From Pseudomonas sp. RIT-PI-r (GTDB lineage: Bacteria; Pseudomonadota; Gammaproteobacteria; Pseudomonadales; Pseudomonadaceae): a stretch of DNA of 64,000 nt. Under the pieces are notes generated by a model. That model was not told the origin of the DNA. It made no database searches and saw only the letters and a list, made by a program, of their open reading frames with translations. A program made the translations under genes and the position numbers. The DNA is taken from contig NZ_LIGE01000025.1 of NCBI RefSeq assembly GCF_001297015.1, forward strand, positions 868,001-932,000, given 5' to 3'. Position 1 is the first letter of the stretch, and every line of letters starts with the position of its first letter. Positions 27,358 through 36,542 of the stretch are shown one piece after another.

Positions 27358-28440
27358 ATGAACATACAAACCGCTGTCCTGCCGCCCCACGCCGAGATGG
27401 TTCGCGCCATGCTCGAACGCGACACTGCCTATGAAGGCGTGTTCTTCACGGCCGTGAAAACCACCGGGATCTTCTGTCGCCCCAGTTGCACGGCGCGCAA
27501 ACCGAAACCGGAGAACGTCGAGTTCTTCGCGCACGCCGATGAATGCCTGACCGCCGGTTATCGCGCCTGCCTGCGCTGCAAACCGCTGGACGCCGCGGCC
27601 ATTGCGCCAGACTGGGTGCAGCGCCTGCTCAACGCTGTGGACGCAGACCCGGAGCTGCGCTGGAGCGATGCGCAATTGCTCGCCGCAGGCATCGAACCGC
27701 TGAAGTTGCGGCGCTGGTTCAAGCAGCATTTCGGCATGACCTTCCACGCCTGGCTGCGTACCCGGCGGCTGGGCATGGCGCTGGGCGGGATCAGACAAGG
27801 CACCTCGATTGATCACGCCGCGTTCGACTCGGGGTATGAGTCGCTCAGCGGTTTTCGTGACGCCTTTCAGAAGTCGTTCCACATCACACCGGGCCGCGCC
27901 GAACAGAGCGAGCCGCTGCTGTTCACCCGGCTGACCACGCCGCTGGGGCCGATGATCGCCATGGCCGAACGCCGTGGATTGGTGTTGCTGGAGTTTCTTG
28001 ATCGACCGGCGCTGACCGGCGAAGTTGAAGCATTGCAGAGCCGCTATGGCTACGCGGTCGCGCCAGGGCATAACGCACACCTGCAGCAGATCGAAAAAGA
28101 ACTGACGGCCTACTTCGCCGGCAAACTGAACGTATTCACGGTGCCATTGCATTTGCCCGGCAGCGAATTTTCCCGACAGGTATGGGCGGCCCTGCTGCAA
28201 ATCCCTTACGGTCACACCAGCACTTATGGCGCCATCGCCGCCGGGTTGGGCAAACCCGGCGCGAGTCGCGCGGTCGGGCTGGCCAACGGGCACAATCGGC
28301 TGTCGATTGTCGTGCCGTGTCATCGGGTGATTGGCGCGGACGGCGCGCTGACCGGCTATGGTGGAGGACAACCGCGCAAGGCATTCTTGCTGAGGCTGGA
28401 AAACGCCGCGCTACAGCTCACTCAACCATTGGCTTTCTGA
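27358..28440 (+). CDS. ada: Bifunctional Ada: transcriptional activator and O6-methylguanine-DNA methyltransferase
   Basis: A 360-residue alkylation-response protein. The N-terminal zinc domain has the methylphosphotriester-accepting cysteine set 'FCRPSCTARKP' and 'RACLRCKPLD'. An AraC-type DNA-binding domain follows ('RWFKQHFGMTFHAWLRTRRLG', 'DSGYESLSGFRDAFQKSFHITPG'). The C-terminal methyltransferase has 'VVPCHRVIGADGALTGYGGG' with the acceptor Cys in PCHRV. It removes methyl groups from DNA and turns on repair genes, plausibly the glycosylase two genes downstream. ATG 27358 is chosen. Confidence 0.96.
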   Translation: MNIQTAVLPPHAEMVRAMLERDTAYEGVFFTAVKTTGIFCRPSCTARKPKPENVEFFAHADECLTAGYRACLRCKPLDAAAIAPDWVQRLLNAVDADPELRWSDAQLLAAGIEPLKLRRWFKQHFGMTFHAWLRTRRLGMALGGIRQGTSIDHAAFDSGYESLSGFRDAFQKSFHITPGRAEQSEPLLFTRLTTPLGPMIAMAERRGLVLLEFLDRPALTGEVEALQSRYGYAVAPGHNAHLQQIEKELTAYFAGKLNVFTVPLHLPGSEFSRQVWAALLQIPYGHTSTYGAIAAGLGKPGASRAVGLANGHNRLSIVVPCHRVIGADGALTGYGGGQPRKAFLLRLENAALQLTQPLAF

Positions 28441-28473
28441 CGATTTTTGCCCCATCAACAACAAGGAATTTCG

Positions 28474-29271
28474 ATGAGCACGCTCGACACCCGCTTTCAC
28501 CAGTTGCACCAGCAAGGCCTGTTGATCCTGACCAACGTCGCCGACGCCACTGGCGCGCGTCTGGTCGAACAGCTCGGTGGTCAGGCCGTCGCCACCAGCA
28601 GCGCAGCGGTGGCCTGGGCCCACGGTTACCCGGACGGCAACACGCTGCCCCTCGAACGCCTGGTATCCACGGTGGAATCGATTGCCCGGGTGATCAGCGT
28701 GCCGTTGACCGTGGACGTCGAGGCCGGTTATTCCGATGATCTCGGGCGTGTCGCCGAGGTGCTTGAAGCGGTCATTGCGGCGGGTGCCGTCGGGATCAAT
28801 ATCGAGGACGGTTCCAACGCGCCGGAGTTGCTCGCGCGGAAGATCGAGGTGGCGCGGCAAATCGCCGACGAACGTTCGGTCAAGCTGTTCATCAATGCGC
28901 GCACCGATGTCTATCTGAAAAGCCTGGTGCCGGCTGAAGATCGCGTCGCCGAAACCCTGCGCCGTGCCGCGCTGTATCAGGCCGCCGGTGCCGATGGCTT
29001 GTTCGCCGCCGGGGTCACCTCGGGCTACGAAATCGAAGCGATCTGCAAAGGCACGACGCTGCCGGTCAACGTGCTCGGCTTCGCCTGCCTGCCCTCCCCC
29101 GAAGAGCTGCAGGCCCTGGGTGTGCGCCGCTTGAGCGCCGGTTCCGGCATCGCTGAATATCTCTACGGGGCGATGGGCGGGCTGGTGAAAAGCTTCCTTG
29201 CCAGCGGCAAACTCGACACCCACGACCTCAAGGCCTTCACCTACGGCGAAGTCAACGGCTTGCTGAAATAG
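28474..29271 (+). CDS. Isocitrate lyase / phosphoenolpyruvate mutase family protein
   Basis: A 265-residue TIM-barrel protein: 'LILTNVADATGARLVEQLGGQAVATSSAAVAWAHGYPDG' near the start, 'VPLTVDVEAGYSDD' carrying the metal-binding acids, 'GINIEDGSN', and 'LFINARTDVY'. It belongs to the PEP mutase-like lyases, most of which cleave or rearrange 2-oxo acids; the classic phosphonate mutase context is missing. ATG 28474 follows AAGGA. It sits between ada and the AlkA-like gene, 33 bp after the former and one base before the latter. Confidence 0.9.
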   Translation: MSTLDTRFHQLHQQGLLILTNVADATGARLVEQLGGQAVATSSAAVAWAHGYPDGNTLPLERLVSTVESIARVISVPLTVDVEAGYSDDLGRVAEVLEAVIAAGAVGINIEDGSNAPELLARKIEVARQIADERSVKLFINARTDVYLKSLVPAEDRVAETLRRAALYQAAGADGLFAAGVTSGYEIEAICKGTTLPVNVLGFACLPSPEELQALGVRRLSAGSGIAEYLYGAMGGLVKSFLASGKLDTHDLKAFTYGEVNGLLK

Positions 29272-29272
29272 C

Positions 29273-29890
29273 ATGCCCGACGCCTATCAAGCGGCCAGCG
29301 CATACCTCGCCAGCCTCGACTCCGACTGGCAGCGGCACATTGCCGCTGTCGGCCCGTGCCTGCACCAACCGCACCCGGCACGCGATCCGTACGAGTCGCT
29401 GGTGCGGGCGATTGCCTATCAGCAGCTGCATGCCAAGGCCGGTGATGCGATTGTCGGGCGGCTGGTGGGGCTGTTTCCGTCGCAGTCATTTCCACGCCCG
29501 GAACAAATCCTCGCGACCGACTTTGAACGAATGCGCAGTTGTGGGTTTTCAGCAGGCAAGATTGCCACGATTCAAGGGATCGCCCAGGCGACGCTCGACG
29601 GCGTGGTGCCGGATTACGCCACGGCATTGGCGATGGACGATGAAACGCTGATCGAACGCTTGATCAGCCTGCGCGGAGTCGGCCGCTGGACGGTGGAAAT
29701 GCTGTTGATCTACAGCCTTGAGCGCATGGATATCCTGCCGGCCGATGACTTTGGTGTGCGTGAAGGCTATCGGCGGCTGAAGGGGCTGGAGGTGCAGCCG
29801 ACGCGCAAGCAGATGATCGAGATCGGGTTGAAGTGGAGCCCGTTCAGAACCGTCGCCGCCTGGTACCTTTGGCGCGTTGCCAAGACTTAG
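29273..29890 (+). CDS. DNA-3-methyladenine glycosylase II (AlkA-like, HhH-GPD)
   Basis: A 205-residue DNA repair glycosylase. The helix-hairpin-helix 'LISLRGVGRWTVEMLLIYSL' is followed by the catalytic aspartate in 'PADDFGVREGYRRLKG', and 'YESLVRAIAYQQLHAKAGDAI' forms the N-terminal part. It excises alkylated purines. It lacks the N-terminal domain of E. coli AlkA, as in other short forms. Its place in the Ada cluster supports the role. Confidence 0.92.
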   Translation: MPDAYQAASAYLASLDSDWQRHIAAVGPCLHQPHPARDPYESLVRAIAYQQLHAKAGDAIVGRLVGLFPSQSFPRPEQILATDFERMRSCGFSAGKIATIQGIAQATLDGVVPDYATALAMDDETLIERLISLRGVGRWTVEMLLIYSLERMDILPADDFGVREGYRRLKGLEVQPTRKQMIEIGLKWSPFRTVAAWYLWRVAKT

Positions 29891-29906
29891 ACCGCGTTAT
29901 CGTTGA

Positions 29907-30174
29907 TCGCTGGCAAGCCAGCTCCCACAGGTTTTTTGCTACACCGAACCCTGTAGGAGTGAGCCTGCTCGCGATGAGGCCAGTCCAGTCAACATCCCCA
30001 TCGAGTGAACCACCGCCATCGCGAGCAGGCTCACTCCTACAGGGTTCAGGGGTGGGTCAGATGGCATCGATTCACACTGTGCTGAAAACCCAAACATGTA
30101 GGAGCTGCCGCAGGCTGCGATCTTTTGATTTTGAGATCAAGATCAAAAGATCGCAGCCTGCGGCAGCTCCTACA
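29907..30174. repeat. REP cluster (single unit, inverted pair, second-type pair)
   Basis: A single unit GCTGGCAAGCCAGCTCCCAC at 29907-29930, an inverted pair of GTAGGAGTGAGCCTGCTCGCGA at 29952-30041, and an inverted pair of GTAGGAGCTGCCGCAGGCTGC at 30097-30174. No gene is seen between the convergent glycosylase and binding-protein genes. Confidence 0.85.
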
Positions 30175-30189
30175 GGGGCAAATGTGGGA

Positions 30190-31287
30190 TTAGAGACCGG
30201 ACTTCAACCGGCTGAAGGCGCGGATCAACGCGCGATTGAAGGCTTTGCCGTTGTCGTTTTTGCTGTACAGCGTGGCCCTGACGTCGGCCGAGGGGTAGGT
30301 CCCCGGATCATTGCGGATCGCTGCATCGACCAGACCATCCGCCGCGGTGATCGCATTGGCGTAGTGAATGGTGTCGGTGATCGGCGCCATGACTTCCGGC
30401 GTCATCAAGTAATCCATCAGCGCTAGCCCGGCCTGCGGGTGCGGGGCGTCCTTGGGAATGACCATCGCGTCAAACCAGATCAACGTGCCCTCTTTCGGAA
30501 TCCGGTAACTGAGTTTGAACGGCTTGTTCGCCGCCTGCGCCTGCCCTGCCGCAATCGCCACGTTGCCGTTCCACGACATCGCCACACAGGTATTGCCGTT
30601 GGCCAGATCGCTGATGTTCAAATCATTGTCGAAGTAGCGAATGTACGGGCGGATCTTCGCCAGTTGCTGCTCGGCGAGTTTCAGGTCGTCAAGGTTCTGC
30701 CGGTTGATGTCCAGGCCCATGTACTTCATGACCGCCGCAAAAACCTCGTTCGGATCATTGAGCAGACTCACCCCGCAATCGGCGAATTTCGACACCACCG
30801 CCGGATCGAACAACATCGCCCAGCTGTCCTTCGGCGCATCGGGCAAGCGCTTTTTGACGGCCTCCTCCTGATAGCCCACACCCGTGGTGCCCCACGCGTA
30901 GATCCCGGCGTAACGATTGCCCGGATCGAACACCGCCATGTGCTGACGGAATTCCTCACCGACGCCGGCGAAATGCGGCACCCGCGCCTTGTCCAGCGGC
31001 TGAATCGCACCGCTTTCGATGGCTCGCGACAGGTGCTGGCCTGCGGTCAGTACCAGATCGTAGCCACTGCGCCCGGTGAGCAGTTTGGTCTCGACGGTTT
31101 CCAGTGAATCAAAGTGGTCGGCGACCACATGAATACCGGTTTTCGCCTCGAAGTTTTTCAAGGTATCCGGGGCCAGGTACTCGCCCCAGATGTACAAGTT
31201 GACCACCGGTTTCGCGGTGTCGGCGGCCTGCACACACAAGGGTGCAAGCACCAGCAATAACGCTTGAGTCAGTTTGTGCAGGCGCAT
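30190..31287 (-). CDS. Polyamine ABC transporter substrate-binding protein (PotF/SpuD-like)
   Basis: A 365-residue periplasmic protein with signal peptide 'ALLLVLAPLCVQA'. The mature start 'VNLYIWGEYLAPDTLKNFEAKTGI' and 'YDLVLTAGQHLSRAIESGAIQPLDK' are typical of spermidine/putrescine-binding proteins. No permease or ATPase genes follow, so it may be an orphan that works with a transporter elsewhere or in signalling. It starts two bases after the agmatine-deiminase-like gene, so both are one operon. A longer upstream start overlaps that gene and is rejected. Confidence 0.92.
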   Translation of the reverse strand: MRLHKLTQALLLVLAPLCVQAADTAKPVVNLYIWGEYLAPDTLKNFEAKTGIHVVADHFDSLETVETKLLTGRSGYDLVLTAGQHLSRAIESGAIQPLDKARVPHFAGVGEEFRQHMAVFDPGNRYAGIYAWGTTGVGYQEEAVKKRLPDAPKDSWAMLFDPAVVSKFADCGVSLLNDPNEVFAAVMKYMGLDINRQNLDDLKLAEQQLAKIRPYIRYFDNDLNISDLANGNTCVAMSWNGNVAIAAGQAQAANKPFKLSYRIPKEGTLIWFDAMVIPKDAPHPQAGLALMDYLMTPEVMAPITDTIHYANAITAADGLVDAAIRNDPGTYPSADVRATLYSKNDNGKAFNRALIRAFSRLKSGL

Positions 31288-31289
31288 GG

Positions 31290-32414
31290 TCACGCTCCCT
31301 TCTTGTCGACAGGCGTGCCGGCGTATTGCGGCATGGTGATGCACGCGACGTTACCGCCGCCGAGGAGAATTTCCCGGGAGTTTTCGATGCCGACGATCTT
31401 GTGTTGCGGGAACAGTTCGGCAAGGGTCGCCAGTGCTACCCGATCCTGACGATCGCCAAACAGCGGCACCACGATCGAGCTGTTGCCGGCGTAATAGTTG
31501 ATGTACGACGCGCAGATTTTCGTGCCGGCCTGACGGGTGTGGGTGCTGTCTTGCTGGTCGAGGCCTTCGGCTTCCTCGGCGGTCCATTCGAGCACGTCCG
31601 GTTGCGGCAGTTTGTGCACGGTCAACTCGCGCCCACGGCTGTCGCGGGTGCTGCGCAGAATGTCGTAGGCCTCTTGGTAGATTTCCCACTGAGGATCGTC
31701 GCGGTTGTCGGTCCATTGCAGTACCACTTCGCCGGGACGGACGAAACAGGCGAGGTCGTCGACGTGGCCATCGGTTTCGTCGAATTTGCAGCCGCGCGGC
31801 AGCCAGATGACTTGTTCGGCGCCGAGGTAATCGGTGAGCCTGCGAGTGACTTCGTCCTTGCCCAAGTGCTGGTTGCGGTTGCGGTTGAGCAGGCATTGTT
31901 CGGTGGTGAGGATGCTGCCCTGACCGTCGCTCTGAATGCCGCCAAGCTCGGCAATCAAAGGTGCGCGGTAGCGGTCGAAGCGCTCGATTTCGAGGATCTT
32001 GCTGGCAATCTGGTCGTCCTTGTCCCACGGGTAGTAGAGGCCGCCGTCAAGACCGCCATAAGCATTGAACTCGAAATCGACGCCGCGTACTTCGCCGCTC
32101 TGGTCGTTGATCACAAAGCACGGGCCGCTGTCGCGGAACCAGGTGTCGTTGCAGGTCATTTCCACGACGCGCACTTGCGGTGGCAACTGCCGCCGGGCCG
32201 TGGCAAATTGCGCGGCCGAGGCGCAAACGGTGACCGGTTCGCTGTAGGAGATGGCGGTGACGATCTGCACCCAGACTTTCTGCGCCGGCTTGGCGCCGTT
32301 GCGCCAGACGTCGGTGCGCTCCGGCCAGCCGAGCCAGCAGCCGGACTTGGTTTCGAATTCGCCGGGCAGACGGAAGCCGTCGTGTTTAGGGGTGGAGTCG
32401 AGCAAACGTGCCAT
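31290..32414 (-). CDS. Agmatine deiminase family protein, divergent paralogue
   Basis: A 374-residue member of the peptidyl-arginine-deiminase-like family. Conserved features kept: 'CNDTWFRDSGP' (Asp), 'DETDGHVDD' (catalytic His) and the C-terminal catalytic Cys358 in 'LGGGNVACIT'. Two conserved blocks differ from what I recall of AguA: 'GGSIHVDG' becomes 'LGGIQSDG' (Gln161 for His), and 'GGGNIHC' becomes 'GGGNVAC'. It may act on agmatine or on a related guanidine compound. The gene order LysR - deiminase - polyamine-type binding protein supports a polyamine link. Confidence 0.85.
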   Translation of the reverse strand: MARLLDSTPKHDGFRLPGEFETKSGCWLGWPERTDVWRNGAKPAQKVWVQIVTAISYSEPVTVCASAAQFATARRQLPPQVRVVEMTCNDTWFRDSGPCFVINDQSGEVRGVDFEFNAYGGLDGGLYYPWDKDDQIASKILEIERFDRYRAPLIAELGGIQSDGQGSILTTEQCLLNRNRNQHLGKDEVTRRLTDYLGAEQVIWLPRGCKFDETDGHVDDLACFVRPGEVVLQWTDNRDDPQWEIYQEAYDILRSTRDSRGRELTVHKLPQPDVLEWTAEEAEGLDQQDSTHTRQAGTKICASYINYYAGNSSIVVPLFGDRQDRVALATLAELFPQHKIVGIENSREILLGGGNVACITMPQYAGTPVDKKGA

Positions 32415-32513
32415 GGTCAAACCTCGTCTTCGCGATAGGAATGACCACAAGGTACGGGCGTTGGCGGCGGGCTCGCCAACGATGATTATTGCGGAACAGT
32501 TGAATTCAACTCA

Positions 32514-33398
32514 TCAATCAGCCAGCTGATCGTTGAACCACTCAAGCATCTGTGCAACGGCCGGGCGCTCCATCCGCACGCGCTCACACACCAGCGCGTA
32601 TTGGCCGAGCGCGGTCATGCTCCAGGGGAACGGCCGCACCAACCGACCGCTCTGCAAGTCCTCCTGCGCGGTGAGGTTGTCACCCATCGCCACGCCCTGC
32701 CCTTGCGCCGCGGCTTCCAGCGCCAGACCTGCATGGGCGAAATACAACTGACGCTGCGGGCGTTGATCGCCGGCGTGACTGGTCAGCCAGGCGGTCCAGG
32801 TCTTGCCGTCCTGGTCGTCGTGCAGCAGGCAGTGGCGGGCCAGATCCTTCGGGGTTTTCAATGTGCCCTGGTTGAACAGGCCGGGGCTGCACACCGGGAA
32901 GAACTGCAGCGCCGGCAAAGGCCGCACGAAATAAGCGCTGCTGTCGGCCGGGCCGGTGCCGTAGGTGATCGCCAGGTCGATGTCTTCGCCGGGGGCGCTG
33001 GCGTCGATCGGTTGTTCGTAGAGGTGCAAGGTGATGTGCGGGTAGCGCGCGTAGAAATCGCTGAGACGACTCATCAGCCATTTCTGCGCCAGCTCAGCGG
33101 TGACGGCCAGGCGCAATACCGCCAGCGAGGACGGATCGCGCAGTTCATCGCAGGCATCGCCGATCAGTTCGAAGGCTTGTTGCAGGCTCTGCATCAGGCG
33201 TCCGGCGGCGATGGTCGGGCGAATCTGCCGGCCTTCGCGGATGAACAGCGAAACGCCGAGCTGTTCTTCGAGCTGGCGGATCTGGTGGCTGACGGCGCTG
33301 TCGGTGACGCACAGTTCAGCGGCGGCCCGGCCAAAATGCGCGTGACGGGCGGCGCATTCGAAAGTGCGCAGTGCGGCCAGTGAGGGAAGTCGTCGCAT
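32514..33398 (-). CDS. LysR-family regulator (GcvA-like)
   Basis: A 294-residue regulator. The N-terminal helix-turn-helix is 'LAALRTFECAARHAHFGRAAAELCVTDSAVSHQIRQLEEQLGVSLFIREGRQIRPT', and 'GEDIDLAITYGTGP' begins the effector half, the GcvA-type signature. It precedes the agmatine-deiminase-like gene by 99 bp in the same direction and probably controls it. Confidence 0.93.
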   Translation of the reverse strand: MRRLPSLAALRTFECAARHAHFGRAAAELCVTDSAVSHQIRQLEEQLGVSLFIREGRQIRPTIAAGRLMQSLQQAFELIGDACDELRDPSSLAVLRLAVTAELAQKWLMSRLSDFYARYPHITLHLYEQPIDASAPGEDIDLAITYGTGPADSSAYFVRPLPALQFFPVCSPGLFNQGTLKTPKDLARHCLLHDDQDGKTWTAWLTSHAGDQRPQRQLYFAHAGLALEAAAQGQGVAMGDNLTAQEDLQSGRLVRPFPWSMTALGQYALVCERVRMERPAVAQMLEWFNDQLAD

Positions 33399-33478
33399 GG
33401 GTTTTTGATCCCTGTTTTTAGGGGGACATGCTGACTTGGGGAAGAGTGGGCGTCCAGTGCAACCGCGTTATCGTTTAT

Positions 33479-33543
33479 CGCGAGCAGGCTCACTCCTACA
33501 GGGGAATGCATTTCAAATTGTAGGAGTGAGCCTGCTCGCGATG
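33479..33543. repeat. Inverted REP pair
   Basis: CGCGAGCAGGCTCACTCCTAC and GTAGGAGTGAGCCTGCTCGCG, a short divergent pair between the divergently transcribed LysR and GFA genes. Confidence 0.82.
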
Positions 33544-33612
33544 GCGGCAACACATCCACCACAACTCTTCTAGGCTGAACCGAACCCATCCAGCCCACCG
33601 GAGGCCCCCGTC

Positions 33613-34101
33613 ATGCACTTAGAAGGCTCCTGCCACTGCGGCGCTGTCACCTTCAGTCTCACCAGCGCCCACCCCTACCCTTATCAACGTTGCTACTGCT
33701 CGATCTGCCGCAAGACCCAAGGCGGTGGTGGCTACGCGATCAACCTGGGCGGTGACGCGACCTCGCTCAAGGTTCACGGTCGCAAGAACATCGCCATCTA
33801 CCACGCGAAGATGAAAGACGAAGGCGACAAGCGTGCTCATCGCAGCAGCGCCGAACGGCATTTCTGCTCATTGTGCGGCAGCGGTCTGTGGCTGTTCAGC
33901 CCGCAGTGGCCGGAGCTGATCCATCCATTTGCCTCAGCCATCGATACGCCGCTGCCCGTGCCACCGGAGCACACGCACCTGATGCTCGGCTCGAAAGCGC
34001 CGTGGGTTGAGGTCGACGCCAAAGCCAAGGACAAACAATTCGACGTCTACCCTGAAGAATCCCTCGCCCAGTGGCACGAACGCCTCGGCATCAGCACCTG
34101 A
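33613..34101 (+). CDS. GFA-family zinc protein
   Basis: A 162-residue protein with zinc-ligand motifs 'GSCHCGAVTFSL', 'CYCSICRKTQGGGG' and 'HFCSLCGSGLWLF'. It is a distant second member of the family seen at 7260-7652. The reaction is not established for most members. Its C-terminal tail ('FDVYPEESLAQWHERLGI') is a conserved feature of this subgroup. Confidence 0.9.
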   Translation: MHLEGSCHCGAVTFSLTSAHPYPYQRCYCSICRKTQGGGGYAINLGGDATSLKVHGRKNIAIYHAKMKDEGDKRAHRSSAERHFCSLCGSGLWLFSPQWPELIHPFASAIDTPLPVPPEHTHLMLGSKAPWVEVDAKAKDKQFDVYPEESLAQWHERLGIST

Positions 34102-34113
34102 AAAACGCCCCAA

Positions 34114-34198
34114 TGCAGGAGCTGCCGAAGGCGGCGATCGGTTGATCTTGTTTTTAACAACCAACATCAAGAGATCGCAGCCTGCGGCAGCTCCTACA
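34114..34198. repeat. Inverted REP pair, GCTGCGATC type (one arm degenerate)
   Basis: GCAGGAGCTGCCGAAGGCGGCGATC and its near-complement GATCGCAGCCTGCGGCAGCTCC, directly upstream of the receptor promoter region. Confidence 0.8.
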
Positions 34199-34226
34199 GG
34201 GGGATGTGGGGATTTTTGCCGGGGCA

Positions 34227-34258
34227 GTTCCCTTTTGTGTTTTTCGTTCGGTTAACCC
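34227..34258 (+). promoter_or_regulatory. Bipartite promoter-like motif before TonB receptor 2
   Basis: GTTCCCTTTT - N6 - TTCGTTCGGTTAACCC, differing at one fixed position from the motif at 18066-18097 and with the same 6-bp spacer. It ends 46 bp before the receptor start. It probably places this receptor under the FecI-type sigma factor encoded 18 kb away. Confidence 0.6.
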
Positions 34259-34304
34259 TCAGAAGCACTTCAACGACCGATCGATTTGATGCAAAGGGAT
34301 CTCC

Positions 34305-36497
34305 ATGCCGTACGTCCGTTTTCGTTTTGCCTTGTGCCCGTTGGCGCTGGCGCTGCTGAGCCTCAATGCCCACGCGGCGGAAACCGCCGCCCTGCAACTG
34401 GGCGCCACGAACATTTCTGCCGAGGGTCTCGGCGCCACCACCGAAGACACTCACGCCTACACCACTGGCAGCATGTCCTCGGCCACCGGCCTGCCGTTGT
34501 CGATTCGCGAAACGCCGCAATCGGTCACCGTGATCACCCGTCAGCAGATGGACGATCGCGGCGTGCAAAGCGTCGGCGATGCGCTGCGCAACACGCCCGG
34601 TGTTTCGACGCAGAAATACGACAGCGACCGCAGCGAATTTTCCGCGCGTGGCCTGGCGATCACCAACTTCCAGTACGACGGCATCAACATCCCGTACGAC
34701 GGTGTTTACGGCGAGAACCCGAACAACGGTGACGACGCCGCGAGCATCGACCGCGTCGAAATCATCAAGGGCGCGACCGGGCTGATGACCGGTAATGGCG
34801 ACCCGTCCGCCACAGTCAACCTGATCCGCAAGAAGCCGACCAAGCAATTCAAGGCCTCGATCAGCGGCACCGTCGGCTCGTGGGATGCCTACCGCACCGT
34901 CGGCGACATCTCCGGTTCGCTGACCGATTCGGGTAACGTGCGCGGGCGTTTCGTCGGTGCCTATTCCGACCAGAACTCCTACCTTGATCACTACAGCCAG
35001 AAAAAAGACCTGTTTTACGGCATCCTCGAAGCGGATCTGAGTGACGACACGCTGCTGACGTTCGGCATAGACAAGTCCAGCACTACCCCGCGCGGCACCT
35101 CCTGGACCGGCAACCCGGTGTATTTCGCCGACGGCGGCCGAACCGACTTCCCCCGCCACTTCAATTCCGGCGCTGACTGGAGCCGTCGCGATTTCGACAA
35201 CATCACCTACTTCGCCTCGCTTGAACATGCGCTGGCCAATGACTGGAAGTTCAAGGTCAGCCTCGATCAAAAAACCACCGACCACGACACACAATTGGCC
35301 TCGGCAAGCGGTGGCAATCCGGATCGCGCCAGCGGCGAAGGCATGTTTTTGTATTGGGGTCGCTGGGAAGGTCATCGTGTGCAGAACACCGCTGACATCA
35401 ACGTCTCCGGGCCGTTCACCTTGGGCGGACGTGAGCATGAGTTGATTGCCGGCGTGATGACCGCGCATTCGCGCCAGACGGGCTCGACCTACGACACCAG
35501 CGCCTTCGCCGAAGTCCCGGGGAGCATTTACGACTGGAGCGGCGACCTGCCGAAACAGGACTTCCCGAAGAATGGTAAATACCAACGTACTCAGAGCCAG
35601 AACGGCGTGTACGTGGCCACGCGCTTGCACCCGACCGATGATCTGTCGGTGATTCTCGGCAGTCGTTTGAGCCCCTTCAAATACAACGAAGATTATCGTT
35701 ACAACGCCGGCGCCGGCCTCGACGACACCCATGCCAGCTACAAGGAACACGGCGTGGTCACGCCGTACGCCGGGGTGATTTATGATCTGGACGACACCTA
35801 TTCGCTGTACGCCAGTTACACCAGCATCTACCAGCCGCAAACCTACAAGGACAGCAACGGTTCGACCCTCGCGCCGGTCGAGGGCGACAGCTACGAGGCC
35901 GGCCTTAAAGCCGCATACTTCGACGGTCGCCTGAACGCCAGCCTGGCGTTCTTCCGCATCGAACAGGACGGCGTTGCCGAGTCGATCGGAACCAATGCGG
36001 TGACCAACGAAGGCATTTACAAAGCCATCGACGGCGCCACCACCAAAGGCGTGGAACTGGAGCTGGCCGGCGAACTGAGCGACGGCTGGAACGTCTCCGC
36101 CGGCTACACCTACGCGCGCAGCCGCGATGCCGACGAGCAGCGCATCTACGGTTATCCGCTGTCGACCACCAAGCCGGAACACGTGGTGCGCACTTTCACC
36201 ACCTACCGTTTGCCCGGGGTGCTCGACAAAGTCACCGTCGGTGGCGGTGTGAGCTGGCAGAGCGCGTTCTACGGCAAGATCTACAGTGCGCCGGCCGGCG
36301 ATTACACGCGCATCAAGCAAGGTGGCTACACCCTTGTCGACCTGATGAGCCGCTATCAGTACAACGAGCATCTGAGCTTTACGGTCAACGCCAACAACGT
36401 GTTCGACAAGCGCTACCTGACAGGGCTGGGCAACTTCGACACGACGTTCTACGGCGAGCCGCGCAATGTGATGCTGACGACCAAATGGGATTTCTGA
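34305..36497 (+). CDS. TonB-dependent siderophore receptor without STN domain
   Basis: A 730-residue outer-membrane receptor with signal peptide 'LALALLSLNAHA'. The mature protein goes straight to a TonB-box-like region and plug ('DTHAYTTGSMSSATGLPLSIRETPQSVTVITRQQMDDRG', 'SIDRVEIIKGATGLMTGNGDPSATVNLIRKKP'), then a barrel ending 'VMLTTKWDF'. It is clearly similar along its length to the receptor at 18139-20565 but lacks the STN domain, so it can import but not signal. Ligand not assignable. Confidence 0.94.
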   Translation: MPYVRFRFALCPLALALLSLNAHAAETAALQLGATNISAEGLGATTEDTHAYTTGSMSSATGLPLSIRETPQSVTVITRQQMDDRGVQSVGDALRNTPGVSTQKYDSDRSEFSARGLAITNFQYDGINIPYDGVYGENPNNGDDAASIDRVEIIKGATGLMTGNGDPSATVNLIRKKPTKQFKASISGTVGSWDAYRTVGDISGSLTDSGNVRGRFVGAYSDQNSYLDHYSQKKDLFYGILEADLSDDTLLTFGIDKSSTTPRGTSWTGNPVYFADGGRTDFPRHFNSGADWSRRDFDNITYFASLEHALANDWKFKVSLDQKTTDHDTQLASASGGNPDRASGEGMFLYWGRWEGHRVQNTADINVSGPFTLGGREHELIAGVMTAHSRQTGSTYDTSAFAEVPGSIYDWSGDLPKQDFPKNGKYQRTQSQNGVYVATRLHPTDDLSVILGSRLSPFKYNEDYRYNAGAGLDDTHASYKEHGVVTPYAGVIYDLDDTYSLYASYTSIYQPQTYKDSNGSTLAPVEGDSYEAGLKAAYFDGRLNASLAFFRIEQDGVAESIGTNAVTNEGIYKAIDGATTKGVELELAGELSDGWNVSAGYTYARSRDADEQRIYGYPLSTTKPEHVVRTFTTYRLPGVLDKVTVGGGVSWQSAFYGKIYSAPAGDYTRIKQGGYTLVDLMSRYQYNEHLSFTVNANNVFDKRYLTGLGNFDTTFYGEPRNVMLTTKWDF

Positions 36498-36542
36498 TCT
36501 TCAGCTGATTTTTTACTGCCTGTGCCGGCCCCATCGCTGACA

